From Gonium pectorale (lineage: Eukaryota > Chlorophyta > Chlorophyceae > Chlamydomonadales > Volvocaceae), in assembly GCA_001584585.1 (NCBI GenBank), contig LSYV01000053.1, forward strand, positions 339,192-349,733: DNA of 10,542 nucleotides. Direction: 5' to 3'. The stretch's first letter is position 1. Every line of letters begins with the position of its first letter. The notes below the pieces were generated by a model, which was not told the origin of the DNA, ran no database searches, and worked only from the letters and a program-made list of their open reading frames with translations. A program made the position numbers and the translations under genes. Of the stretch, positions 1 to 7,620 are shown in pieces.

Positions 1-1482
1 GCTGCATGTCCCTCTCGTTGTCTGCGCCCTTTCTCGCCTCTCCGCCTGTAACCTTTCCACAGAAAAAAAGGAGGCAACCGAGGCAGTTGGTGGGGTAACC
101 GCAGAGGGCAGGGGGCGGTGCGAGGGCCGGGGCTAGCAGGTGCTGTGAGATGTGCGCCAAGTCCAACGAGTTGGTATTCATGGGGTAGGCGGCAGGCGGC
201 CCCTATCAACTACAGCTCAAACCGTGTGCCTTTTTTTTGCCTGACGGGCGGCCTATAGTTCGATCCATTGCAGAGCTGGCAGGGAGGGCGGCTCTGGCCG
301 TTCCCGGCACAAGACTTAGTGGGGGAGGTGCTGTGGGTAATAGAGGAAACACTGCGACGGGAAGACTTGTCCTTGTAGAGGTTGACTGCGCAGGAGGGGC
401 GAAGGGCGGGGTTGAGCCGCTGATGATGCGCCGAGCGCGCGGATTTTGCATGGGGCGCAGTCATGCCTTGCCGGTAGTGGCCAGCGTGCGGCGTATGACT
501 GTCGGCCGGCCTGTCGTCAGCTTCAGCCTGAAGCCTGAGCATTGCAGTGGCGTAACCACAGGGGATCAACAACTTGGCGCCGTCCTGTTACGTGAACATC
601 CTCGCGGTTGCCTCGAGAGGGAACAGGGACGGGGACATCCGCTTTTTGTCAAGGGGACACACCCTTTTTCCAACCCGTGTGTTTTGCGGGGCTGATCAGG
701 GCAGGTCTACAGCACATGTACAAACTCCCAGATGCCTCTGTCCGGGAGTCGCCGTAAGCAAATGCAGGCCCTCGCCGGGACCAATGCACACACAGGGCCG
801 TGGTGCGTGCGGCGCCATCAAAGCCCATAAACCTTGCGCCTGGGGTGTACGGCTGCGCTGCGGCCGGCTCCCGCTGTCAACCGTGCAGAAGTACCCAACG
901 GCACCCCTTCACGACACCAGGGTGGCACGAGGTGCACCGCACGGCCTCGGTCTGCGGCCCCGCTATATCGGATCTTACTTCCCTGGGCTTGCCTGCCCTT
1001 TCCGAAGCAGCATCATTGGCAGCTGCGAAATATGACCAATGACACAGCGCCCAAGTTACGCATACATATTACACGATCATATTGGGACTGAATATGCGTC
1101 CGTTTCATGTATAATGCCATGTGGCTTTACAGTCAAGCGTTTCCAATGCGGTCTGCTTCCGGCTCTCATGTAAAGCCCAGCCAATCACTTATATGCATGC
1201 ATATTTGAACATCAACGACCGGGGCCGGGTCCTAAGTTCGGCGCTCGGACCGCGTGTAGCCGTGTAGACCGCCGTGCAGGGTGTTTTCCCTTCTTATTTC
1301 CCCTTATTCCCTTCACTATCACCACAATGTCCGAAAGCCCACTGCACCTCGCAAGCTCGCAAGCACTCGTTCCTGAACCGTTTCCCAAGATTGATGCTTC
1401 GCATCCATGACGTGACATGAATGCTATTAAGTACAGTAAACAGCCTTGCTTCGGGTTAGGCGCATTCACCTGAGAAGTGCTG
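1..1482. other. Upstream/intergenic region, no supportable gene
   Basis: Long open stretches exist here (for example + strand about 237-695 and 574-1035), but their codon use lacks the C/G-ending bias of the kinase exons and no family motif is visible. TGTAA occurs at 47-51 (followed by a run of seven A) and at 1169-1173. Either could be the polyadenylation signal of a plus-strand gene lying to the left, but no coding end can be tied to them. The last 280 bases probably hold the kinase 5' UTR; no start site for transcription can be fixed. Confidence 0.5.
1182..1207 (+). promoter_or_regulatory. Candidate promoter core: CCAAT and TATA-like palindrome
   Basis: A CCAAT motif (1182-1186) is followed by an AT-rich TTATATGCATGCATATTTG segment about 280 bp before the kinase ATG. 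The core ATATGCATGCATAT (1191-1204) is a perfect palindrome containing the RY-like TGCATGCA. The surrounding 1040-1210 stretch is visibly more AT-rich than its flanks. Use as a promoter is inferred from position and composition only. Confidence 0.3.
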
Positions 1483-1834
1483 ATGGGCGGCTGCTTTTCC
1501 AACGAGGCCCCTAAGCCACAACAGACCGCCTCCGTTAGCTCTACGTCGCAACAGCAAGAGAGGGAGCCGGGGTCTGCTAAGGCCAAGTCGGTTCTCGAGG
1601 CTGGTGACCTTGTTCCCACCACTGCTCTCGCAAAGCCGACAACCCCAGCCGCGACCTCCAGCGTCGTTGTGGAAGATGAAGTTCCTAGGGCTCCCAGCCC
1701 AGCGAGCTGCACACCGTCCGGTCCACCTGGCCCTGACCAGCAGTCTCCGGCAACCATCGTGGCCGCAAAGCTTGCTGTTGCAGCTCAGCGGCCACCCCGT
1801 CCGGTATTTGGGCCTGCAGAGAGTTCAATATCCG
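1483..1834 (+). CDS. Kinase exon 1: acylated N-terminus and disordered linker
   Basis: Encodes residues 1-117 and the first base of codon 118. It opens with MGGCFS. The rest is rich in Gln, Ser, Pro, Ala and Thr with no recognisable fold. The donor is CCG|GTGCGT at 1835. A competing AAG|GTGTCG at 1846 is rejected because it puts exon 2 into a frame that does not match exon 3. Intron 1 (1835-1911, 77 bp) is the shortest of the gene and ends in a T-rich tract before TTGCAG. Confidence 0.9.
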
Positions 1835-4800
1835 GTGCGTTCAAGGTGTCGGCTTATAATGTCCGACCTACTGCTCTGTAACGCTCCTATACTCCGTTTT
1901 TTTCATTGCAGTCTACGGGGATAACTTCGACCCAGGGAAAGCATCAGGGCCTGTCGACGTGGCGCTGCCGCCACTGCCAGCGGACGCACAGGTCCTTCCA
2001 TCGGATGTCACGGTGGGTTCGGGGGGGGGCACTGGTGTGCTCCGTCTCTGAGTGTTCTGCCGGGACGGGCTGGTTGAACGGCACCTACCAGTGCCGAGGG
2101 ACCCTCCGCACATGCCCTGCTCTCCACGCACCTCAACGTACCACCCGTGTCTTTTCTCGCAGCCTGCTGGGAATGTCCTCATGCAGCTCGACCGAGCCAT
2201 GATCTACCGGAACCGCATGGGGCCTGGGGCACCGCTGCCCCCAGCGAGCGGTCCCAAGCCGGATGCCCCTGAGCCCCAGCAGCCGGCGAGCCACGGCAAT
2301 GGGATGGCCGCGCCTTCGCCAGGGGCCCCAACGCCATCGCAGCCGCCAGGGCCGCGAGCGGTCACTGCGCTGGTCACGTCAGCCTTTGGGGCGGATAGCT
2401 TGGTCCCAGCGGCCTACGGGGGCAGCGTCAGCAGTCAAGGTGGCGACACGATTGGCGACTCCGGGATTTTCGATGGGCCACCCGTCTTCAACACTAACTC
2501 TGCGCTGAACCCCCTCAGCACCGCCCCTTCAGCTACAGTGACGGGGGCAACAGGGCTCTTCCCCACCGCCAGCGGTAGCACGGACAGCATGGGAGGCGGG
2601 CTGTTGACACCGTCGGCGGTGTCGGCACTGACAGGCGGCAGCGGCACTGGTAGTGCTGGCTTCATGGGCCCGCTGCATGGACTGGGGGTGGAGGCCACCC
2701 TCAGCGAAATGCAGCAGATGGCGCTTATTGGCAGCGGCGGAGGCGGCTGCGTCTACATCGGGCGATGGCGGGGCGTGACCGTGGCGATAAAGTTTATTGT
2801 CAGCAGGTGCGGGCAGGTGACAGCAGACGTTTTCATCGGGTACACTGTGGATGGTGGTACATGATGTGAAAAGGAAGAGCACCAGCAACACATGCACACC
2901 AAGAAGCAAACCGCTCCCGGATGCGGAGTTGAAGGAAATGACGGGCGGACTGACGCTCATGCGAAGGACGACGTATGCATGCCGCTTAGCGGTATCGCCC
3001 CATGGCTTCACAAGGGAAACAGTGGCTGGCGGACGCAAGGGCATAAGTTTTATCCTTTCGAGACGTAGGCATTGGCCACATACGAAGCTAGCTAGCTACT
3101 TGTCGAACGCGTTGAGGGGATGGCTTATTGGGATGTTGTGCTGAGCCTCTCCAGTGGCGTGCTCAGCGTGATCCCCTCCTCTTCCTGCGGCGCAGCAATG
3201 ACGACCAGCTTGTCCGGAGTCAACGCGAGGCCCTGCTAAGCCGTCTCGCCAGCCACCCACACGTGGTGCAGACCTACGCCACGAGCGTCACGCAACTGGC
3301 GGAGAACATGTTCAAGGCAAAGGTGAGGACGGTTTCCCCCATCCTGCTTTTCGCATGCCCTACTCGGAGGATGTTCGACGGCTCTCCACGTCTCCAGCGC
3401 TCTTTGCCTAACCAGGGTTGTAGCGGACTGGTGCTGCCAGGTAGAGTCCTTTCATCCAACACATGCGCCAACTCGCTAGGCTATAGGCATAGCAGGCTTG
3501 CAAGCACCCAACGTGTAAATGACTAACCTGCCCTCCTGCCTGCAGGACGGAGGCCCCGGTGATGGTCAGCCAGGCGGTTTCTCCACCGCTGATCCGAACA
3601 TCTCACACGACCTGCTCGCGGGGCTGACGTCTGGGTCCTGGATCCGGGGCGAGCTCCAGGCGGCCATGCAGGCGCAACCGCACGGCTCGGGGTACACCGC
3701 AACGGCTGCGGGCGCGGCCTTGCCGACCATCCTCGAGAGCACACGCTCGTCCGCGGGGTCCGCATCCGCTTCGCATGCCAGTGTCATGCTGGGTGCCCAT
3801 CAATTGCAGGCAAGTGACGTGCTGAACAGACGGGGGCTAAGGAGGCCTGGCATGCGTAGGCACATCGGTCACGCATGTGTGCAGCCGGGGCATTGTTTGC
3901 AAATAGATTCCAGAAGCTATATGTGCGGCACGTGCGACATATGTAGAGTTCTGTGTTTCATGCTCCAAGGTGTGCGCCTTGATGCGAGCTTGGTGCGGGC
4001 TGTCCTCCCACGAATTCTGCGTCACGTTATCACCGTATCGGTTGAACCGACGCGCAGAACGACCCGTCGGTCCCGGCGACTGGCAGCGCTGCGCACTCTT
4101 GTCAGACTAGCACAGCCAGCAGCGTCGTGGGCGCTCCCGGAAGGCTTCTGCAGACGGGCGCCTCGGCCGGGGCTGCGGGCGTCTCCGCGTCAGCTCCGGC
4201 AACTGGCGAGTATGGGGCAGCGGCGGGCCTTGCGCCCTCGGGCTCCTTGCCCACGTCCCCAGACAACTCAGCAAACGCTGACGCGCTTACGGAGGCAATC
4301 CAGCAGCAGCAGGCCGCCAGCAACAGCGACGGAACGGGGAGGCGTAATGCAGCGGCAGCGGAGAACGGAGCGGCCGCGCCGCCAGCCAGCGGGGAGGAAG
4401 GCAGCACTGCAGGGGTTGCTGCGGGAGGAGTGGGGCGCAACGTCGGGTCGTCACAACCAGGAGGCGCCGCAGCGGACAGCTTTGATGCGTCGTTCGTTCG
4501 TGACCACCTGGTATGTTGGTGCCGTCGAGACAGGGGCAGGCAGGGCGCAAGAGCTTTGTAAGCCTCCAGGGTGCAAATGACGATGAGGGCGTGGGCACGA
4601 GGAACAGTAGTGGGTAACTGGCCTGGCACGCGCACCTGCTAGCCGCGCTTCCGTGTTAGGGATGTAAGTTGTTCATATGAGGAGGAGTGCAAGATGTAAT
4701 GTTGCACATTGCGTGACAGATTGCCCGCCGCCGTCAGCCGAGGAAGGGGAGTGACACCGCCTGCATGTGCCCTTCCCTTGCTATGCTGACTGGCTATGTC

Positions 4801-7620
4801 GTGTCCCTGCCGGGCAGGGCCGCGCCAAGTATTCGATCCACGAGGTGCTGCGGCAGCTTGGGGCGCACGAGCAGCAGTTCCTCACAATGGTCGTTATGGT
4901 GCGTGGGGCGCACAACTGCAAGAAGGCTGTAGGGAATGAAGACGTACCCTAGTGGAGTCTCTGCATTGCTGTGTGCGCTGAGGGCTAATGCCAGTACAGG
5001 GATGTCGCTCGCGCTAGAGATGCAACTAGCATCCTAGAAGCAGGTCGGTCCAGACGCTGGGTCGCGCTGGGGGTAACCGGTACCCATTGTTTGTCCACGC
5101 AGGAGTACTGCGATGGGGGGAGCTTGCTAGCGGCCCTCAAAGAGGTAATTCATGCACGTATTGGGCAGCTCGTGCGTTCGTGTCGTCCTGAGTCATGTGG
5201 TGCCGCCCTTGCTGCTCGTAAGCCTTACCGTAACGCGCCGCACTGGCGAGGGGTACCGCGCAGCGCTACTGTGTGGAGCTAAGTTCATGTCTCCAGTGTT
5301 GACGACATGGCGCTTGCCCCTGTCTCAATGTTGGAGGTCTTGAGGAGTAGGGGAATGACTCCGTCTCGCGACATTGGGGAATGACTCCGTCTCGCGAAAG
5401 TTAGTAACGCTGTTGTTGGTATCCCTTCTACAGCTCTGCATATGGGCTATCGGCGGGGCGGAAGGACGTAGGAAATGTAATTTCTTGCTCCGCCGCCGAT
5501 CTCTCTTTTGCTGAGAACCCTTCATTCGGATGAATTCGCTCCGCTTCTCGTGCTGCTGCCCTTGCCCCTTGACGCCGACAGGGTCGCGCCGACCGTAACC
5601 CCACCCGGAAAAGCCCACACATGACGCCGTGCTCCATCGCACTCCGCGGATACTGGGGCATCGCTAACGAGTTTTCTACCCCTGCTCCCGCTTCCATGTA
5701 CAGGGCCCTTTCCATCGCGATACCACATCATGGAGCCCGCGCATGCTGCTGCGTTCCACTGTGCGCACCGCGCTGGAGATCGCGCACGGCATGCAGCACC
5801 TGCACCTGTCCGGACTGGTGCACGGCGACTTGAAGCCCGGGAACGTGCTCCTTAAGGTGCCCGGGGAGCCGTCTTTGGGACTGCGCGGTCTGGTGGAGCG
5901 GGGGCGTGAAGGGCCTGCCCAGCAGGAGGGTTGGGACTATGTAGTGGGGCGGGGGCCGGGTGAATATGCCGGGAAAGGGGGGGGGGTTCGCGCCAAGGTG
6001 CTTTGTGCAAGGGGCGAGGGGTTGCGGCTGGAAGCTAGGGCCTGGCGGGAAGGCGTGACCTTCCTAGCGACGTCTGTAAATGGATGCGTTGGCGCTAAGG
6101 GATGGCATCGTTCGGGGAATACGCTGTTCGGGATTCAGGGACGCGAAAGGACATATGGAATGTCCTGTAGTGGGAAGCATGCCGCAATCTACGGTGGGCG
6201 GGAAGCCCATGCCCGCGTAGGTCCACGTGGGCTCGCAAATGCCTGCGATGTTAGAGGGGTGCGTTGACGGGGGACAACTGATAACATGGCAGACACTTTG
6301 ATACATCGTCGACATGACCCCCGTATCTTGACACCGGTTGCTGTTGTTGCTGCCGCTGACAGGGCTCAAACCAAGACAAACGGAAGTTCGTGGCGAAGGT
6401 GGGTGCGCGGTGTATCGCACGGCAACCCGGTTTGCACTCAGAATGGGTTGTGAGTTCTCATCCTCATTCTCGACTGACCGGTCAAGTACCTGCACTGGAA
6501 GGCCTGGTAGCCATACCGGCCGGGCTCCTTCATGAATGTATCTTGCCTCAAACCGTCTAAGCATACTGGGAAGTGCTGTCGCCAGGACGCATGAACGCCT
6601 GCGTGCCACCCATGGGGAAACAGGTGAGCGATCTCGGCATCGCGCATCCCGTCGGAGCTGCGGACGAGATGTCCATCGATGACGGGCAAATCGGCTCAAT
6701 CGCCTACATGGTGGGTGTCACCTTGGGCGCAAGGCAGTCTGGTTTGGGGTGCGTCCGCGTAGACTGAATTGGGAAGACTCCGTCCCCTAGGGCTGCTGAC
6801 ATGTGTTAACTGCAGTTGGGTGACTGGCCGGCGCCATTCTCCAGCCGGGGGAAAGCAGCTGGGTAGGGCCCAGAGTAATTCAAAGCCTGAATTGCGCGAC
6901 CGGCTTTGGCCAATCATTACCAGGAGTGGCGTGCACGTCGCGGCTTGCGGCTCGCGGTCTTTGGGATCAGCTTTGGGAGATAAGTGCCTGTAAGATACTT
7001 GCAACCTCTTTGCTGTGCGGCTCTGTGCCACACTTTGTCCCGTTGCACGCCCTTATCGTCCTCCCCTAACCTGCTCCGGCGAAGGCGCCCGAGGTGTTCA
7101 AGGGGCGCATGATGAAGGCTTCGGATGTGTACTCGTTCGGAGTGCTGCTATGGCAGCTGGTCTGCGGCACAGGTGCGCTGTTGAAGCTGTGCATCTGATC
7201 CTCCGCCAAACACCAGTTATAGGGCTTCTGCGCGTACGGGTTGCCACTTCTGGAGCGGCCGTTGTCGTGCATGCGATCGGCCGTGTGAGCTGCAACGACG
7301 CCCTGCGTCTACCTTACCCGCCAGGTTCCTCTCCATACGAAGGAGCTCACCCCATGGCCATCGCCTTGGGTGTATCGGAGGGCAAGCTCTCGCTCCGCTG
7401 GCCGCCGGGTGTCTTCCGGCCGCTCCAGCAGCTCGGGGAGCTCTGCACACAGACCGACCCGGCGGCGCGGCCGTCCTTCAAGTCGGTTGTGGGCGCTCTG
7501 GAGAAGCTGGAACGGCACATGCAGCGCCTGGCGGCGGCGTCGGCGGCCTCCGGCGCGACGGCCTCACCGCCAACGTCCGGCATATTGGCGTCGAACAGTG
7601 GGCCGGGTGGCGGTCGCTGA
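1483..7620 (+). CDS. TKL-type Ser/Thr (or dual-specificity) protein kinase with N-terminal acylation motif, 13 exons, complete, 907 aa
   Basis: This spliced gene encodes a probable ATP-dependent protein kinase. Exons are 1483-1834, 1912-2012, 2163-2806, 3196-3322, 3546-3809, 4058-4510, 4818-4898, 5103-5144, 5704-5856, 6363-6398, 6624-6710, 7085-7172 and 7325-7620. The phases fit throughout (2724 nt). Seen in the protein: MGGCFS at residues 1-6 (Gly2 myristoylation, Cys4 palmitoylation candidates); a Pro/Ser/Ala/Gly-rich linker about 20-330; Gly-rich loop 341-346; VAIK with Lys361; alphaC Glu377; HPHVVQTY 386-393; a low-complexity insert about 408-650; hinge MEYCDGG 674-680; HGDLKPGN 728-735 (Asp730, Lys732, Asn735); DLG 754-756; APE 781-783; SDVYSFG 793-799; and RPSF from Arg858. 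All core catalytic residues are present, so it is probably active. The HGD catalytic loop (non-RD) and DLG are variants. The start is the first in-frame ATG after the TGA at 1471-1473; its Kozak context is weak. Family assignment is strong; substrate and pathway are unknown. Confidence 0.93.
1912..2012 (+). CDS. Kinase exon 2: linker segment
   Basis: Encodes residues 118-151 (starting VYGDNFDPGKASGP), a linker of unknown function. It is entered in phase 1 and left in phase 0. The donor is ACG|GTGGGT. Intron 2 (2013-2162) starts with a run of nine G shortly after the donor and ends CTTTTCTCGCAG. Confidence 0.87.
2163..2806 (+). CDS. Kinase exon 3: long linker, Gly-rich loop and VAIK lysine
   Basis: Encodes residues 152-365 and two bases of codon 366. 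After PAGNVLMQLDRAMIYRNRM comes a disordered Pro/Ser/Gly/Thr-rich stretch. The kinase domain then begins at about residue 335: EMQQMALIGSGGGGCVYIGRW gives the GxGxxG loop (Gly341, 343, 346), and VAIK gives Lys361 in beta3. The donor AGCAG|GTGCGG at 2807 fits the phase of exon 4. A second donor-like GCAG|GTGACA ten bases downstream would shift the frame. Confidence 0.92.
3114..3178 (+). repeat. Nested inverted repeat at the 3' end of kinase intron 3
   Basis: GAGGGGAT (3114-3121) pairs perfectly with ATCCCCTC (3171-3178). Inside it, GCTGAGC (3140-3146) pairs perfectly with GCTCAGC (3161-3167) across a 14-base loop. The outer right arm is the start of the pyrimidine tract leading to the exon 4 acceptor at 3195. 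In RNA this would form a two-tier hairpin. Confidence 0.55.
3196..3322 (+). CDS. Kinase exon 4: alphaC helix and beta4
   Basis: Encodes residues 366-408. It carries the alphaC segment (SQREALLSRLASHP), with Glu377 as the salt-bridge partner of Lys361, then HPHVVQTYATSVTQL leading into beta4. The donor is AAG|GTGAGG, phase 0. Intron 4 (3323-3545) contains a good branch-point candidate, ACTAAC at 3522-3527, followed by a pyrimidine tract and CTGCAG. Confidence 0.92.
3546..3809 (+). CDS. Kinase exon 5: first half of the beta4/beta5 insert
   Basis: Encodes residues 409-496 (starting DGGPGDGQPGGFSTADPN), largely Gly/Ala/Ser-rich with a short more ordered-looking piece (SWIRGELQAAMQAQ). It lies inside the kinase N-lobe, where canonical kinases have a short loop. 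The only well-placed donor is CAG|GCAAGT at 3810, so intron 5 appears to be a GC-AG intron. The exon starts and ends in phase 0. Confidence 0.82.
3810..4057 (+). other. Intron 5, probable GC-AG intron
   Basis: The donor CAG|GCAAGT (3810-3815) matches the consensus of GC-AG introns. Phase 0 at this donor joins phase 0 at the 4058 acceptor. The nearest in-phase GT donor, GAC|GTGCTG at 3819, is a much poorer match. The frame that reads open through this intron becomes Arg-rich and does not rejoin the kinase. Confidence 0.65.
4058..4510 (+). CDS. Kinase exon 6: second half of the beta4/beta5 insert
   Basis: Encodes residues 497-647, Ala/Gly/Ser-rich with a QQQQ run and an AAAAENGAAAPPASGEE stretch. 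The frame here differs from the one that reads open through intron 5; only this frame joins the next kinase exon. The acceptor at 4057 (CGCGCAG) has a poor pyrimidine tract. An alternative at 4105 (CACTCTTGTCAG) is also phase 0 and would shorten the protein by 16 residues. The donor is CTG|GTATGT. Confidence 0.82.
4818..4898 (+). CDS. Kinase exon 7: beta5 and gatekeeper
   Basis: Encodes residues 648-674 (GRAKYSIHEVLRQLG, later LTMVVM). The end forms beta5. Met674 sits where the gatekeeper is expected, just before the hinge encoded by exon 8. The exon is phase 0 at both ends with donor ATG|GTGCGT. Confidence 0.88.
5103..5144 (+). CDS. Kinase exon 8: 42-nt hinge exon
   Basis: This very short exon encodes EYCDGGSLLAALKE (residues 675-688), the hinge and start of alphaD of a TKL/MAPKKK-like kinase. 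The acceptor is TTTGTCCACGCAG and the donor GAG|GTAATT; both ends are phase 0. The match to the expected kinase hinge makes it secure despite its size. Confidence 0.9.
5350..5397. repeat. Two perfect 22-bp direct repeats, period 26, in intron 8
   Basis: The 22-bp unit beginning GGGGAATGACTCCGTCTC occurs at 5350-5371 and again, identical, at 5376-5397, separated by CATT. It lies in the middle of intron 8 (5145-5703), the longest intron of the gene. It may be a recent local duplication. Confidence 0.9.
5704..5856 (+). CDS. Kinase exon 9: alphaE and catalytic loop
   Basis: Encodes residues 689-739. It covers alphaE (RTALEIAHGMQHLH) and the catalytic loop GLVHGDLKPGNVLLK with catalytic Asp730, Lys732 and metal-binding Asn735. 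The residue before the catalytic Asp is Gly instead of Arg, so this is a non-RD kinase. The donor is AAG|GTGCCC. Confidence 0.95.
5946..5986 (+). repeat. G-rich tract with quadruplex potential in intron 9
   Basis: Runs of 4, 5, 3, 3 and 10 G lie within 41 bases of the sense strand, with short spacers except one of 10 bases. The region from 5870 to 6060 is generally G-rich. It lies in intron 9, about 90 bases after the exon 9 donor, so it would be present in the pre-mRNA. Confidence 0.6.
6363..6398 (+). CDS. Kinase exon 10: 36-nt exon before the DLG motif
   Basis: Encodes only 12 residues, GSNQDKRKFVAK (740-751), matching the beta7-beta8 segment that precedes the DFG position. The acceptor follows a CTGTTGTTGCTGCCGCTGACAG tract. 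The donor is AAG|GTGGGT. It is phase 0 at both ends, and leaving it out keeps the frame but removes beta7/beta8 context. Confidence 0.88.
6624..6710 (+). CDS. Kinase exon 11: DLG and activation loop
   Basis: Encodes residues 752-780: VSDLGIAHPVG, an acidic segment (ADEMSIDDGQ), then GSIAYM. Asp754 is the metal-binding Asp of the DFG position, read here as DLG. Candidate activation-loop residues are Ser768 and Ser776. The exon begins with GTGAGC straight after its CAG acceptor, so the junction itself looks like a donor site. Donor ATG|GTGGGT; phase 0 at both ends. Confidence 0.93.
7085..7172 (+). CDS. Kinase exon 12: APE motif and alphaF
   Basis: Encodes residues 781-809 plus one base. It starts with APEVFKGRMMK and contains SDVYSFGVLLWQL (alphaF, Asp794), then VCGT. 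The acceptor is the less usual GCGAAG, with a CCTAAC branch-point candidate about 20 bases upstream. The donor is ACAG|GTGCGC, phase 1. Confidence 0.94.
7325..7620 (+). CDS. Kinase exon 13: end of C-lobe and short tail, stop TGA
   Basis: Encodes residues 810-907. SSPYEGAHPMAIALGV and LRWPPGVFRPLQQL cover alphaG/alphaH, and TDPAARPSFKSVV is alphaI with structural Arg858. A short basic/amphipathic helix (GALEKLERHMQRL) and an Ala/Ser/Gly-rich tail of about 30 residues follow. The stop TGA is at 7618-7620. There is no recognisable domain after the kinase. Confidence 0.95.

Noticed and set aside
237..1035. Two overlapping plus-strand open frames of about 150 codons upstream of the kinase
   Set aside because: Codon use lacks the C/G-ending bias, the first would need a TTG start, no motif is recognisable, and neither connects by splice phase to the kinase.
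3086..3097. AGCTAGCTAGCT palindrome in intron 3
   Set aside because: A simple self-complementary tetranucleotide repeat of three units; too short to infer a function.
3519..4580. A 353-codon open frame running through kinase exon 5, intron 5 and exon 6
   Set aside because: After exon 5 it becomes Arg-rich and runs in the wrong frame through exon 6. The in-phase kinase model with the GC-AG intron explains the region and joins beta5 correctly.
5857..6267. Open reading continuing from exon 9 into intron 9
   Set aside because: The continuation is G-run translation with no kinase features. The expected beta7 and DLG segments are in exons 10 and 11, so this is at most intron retention.
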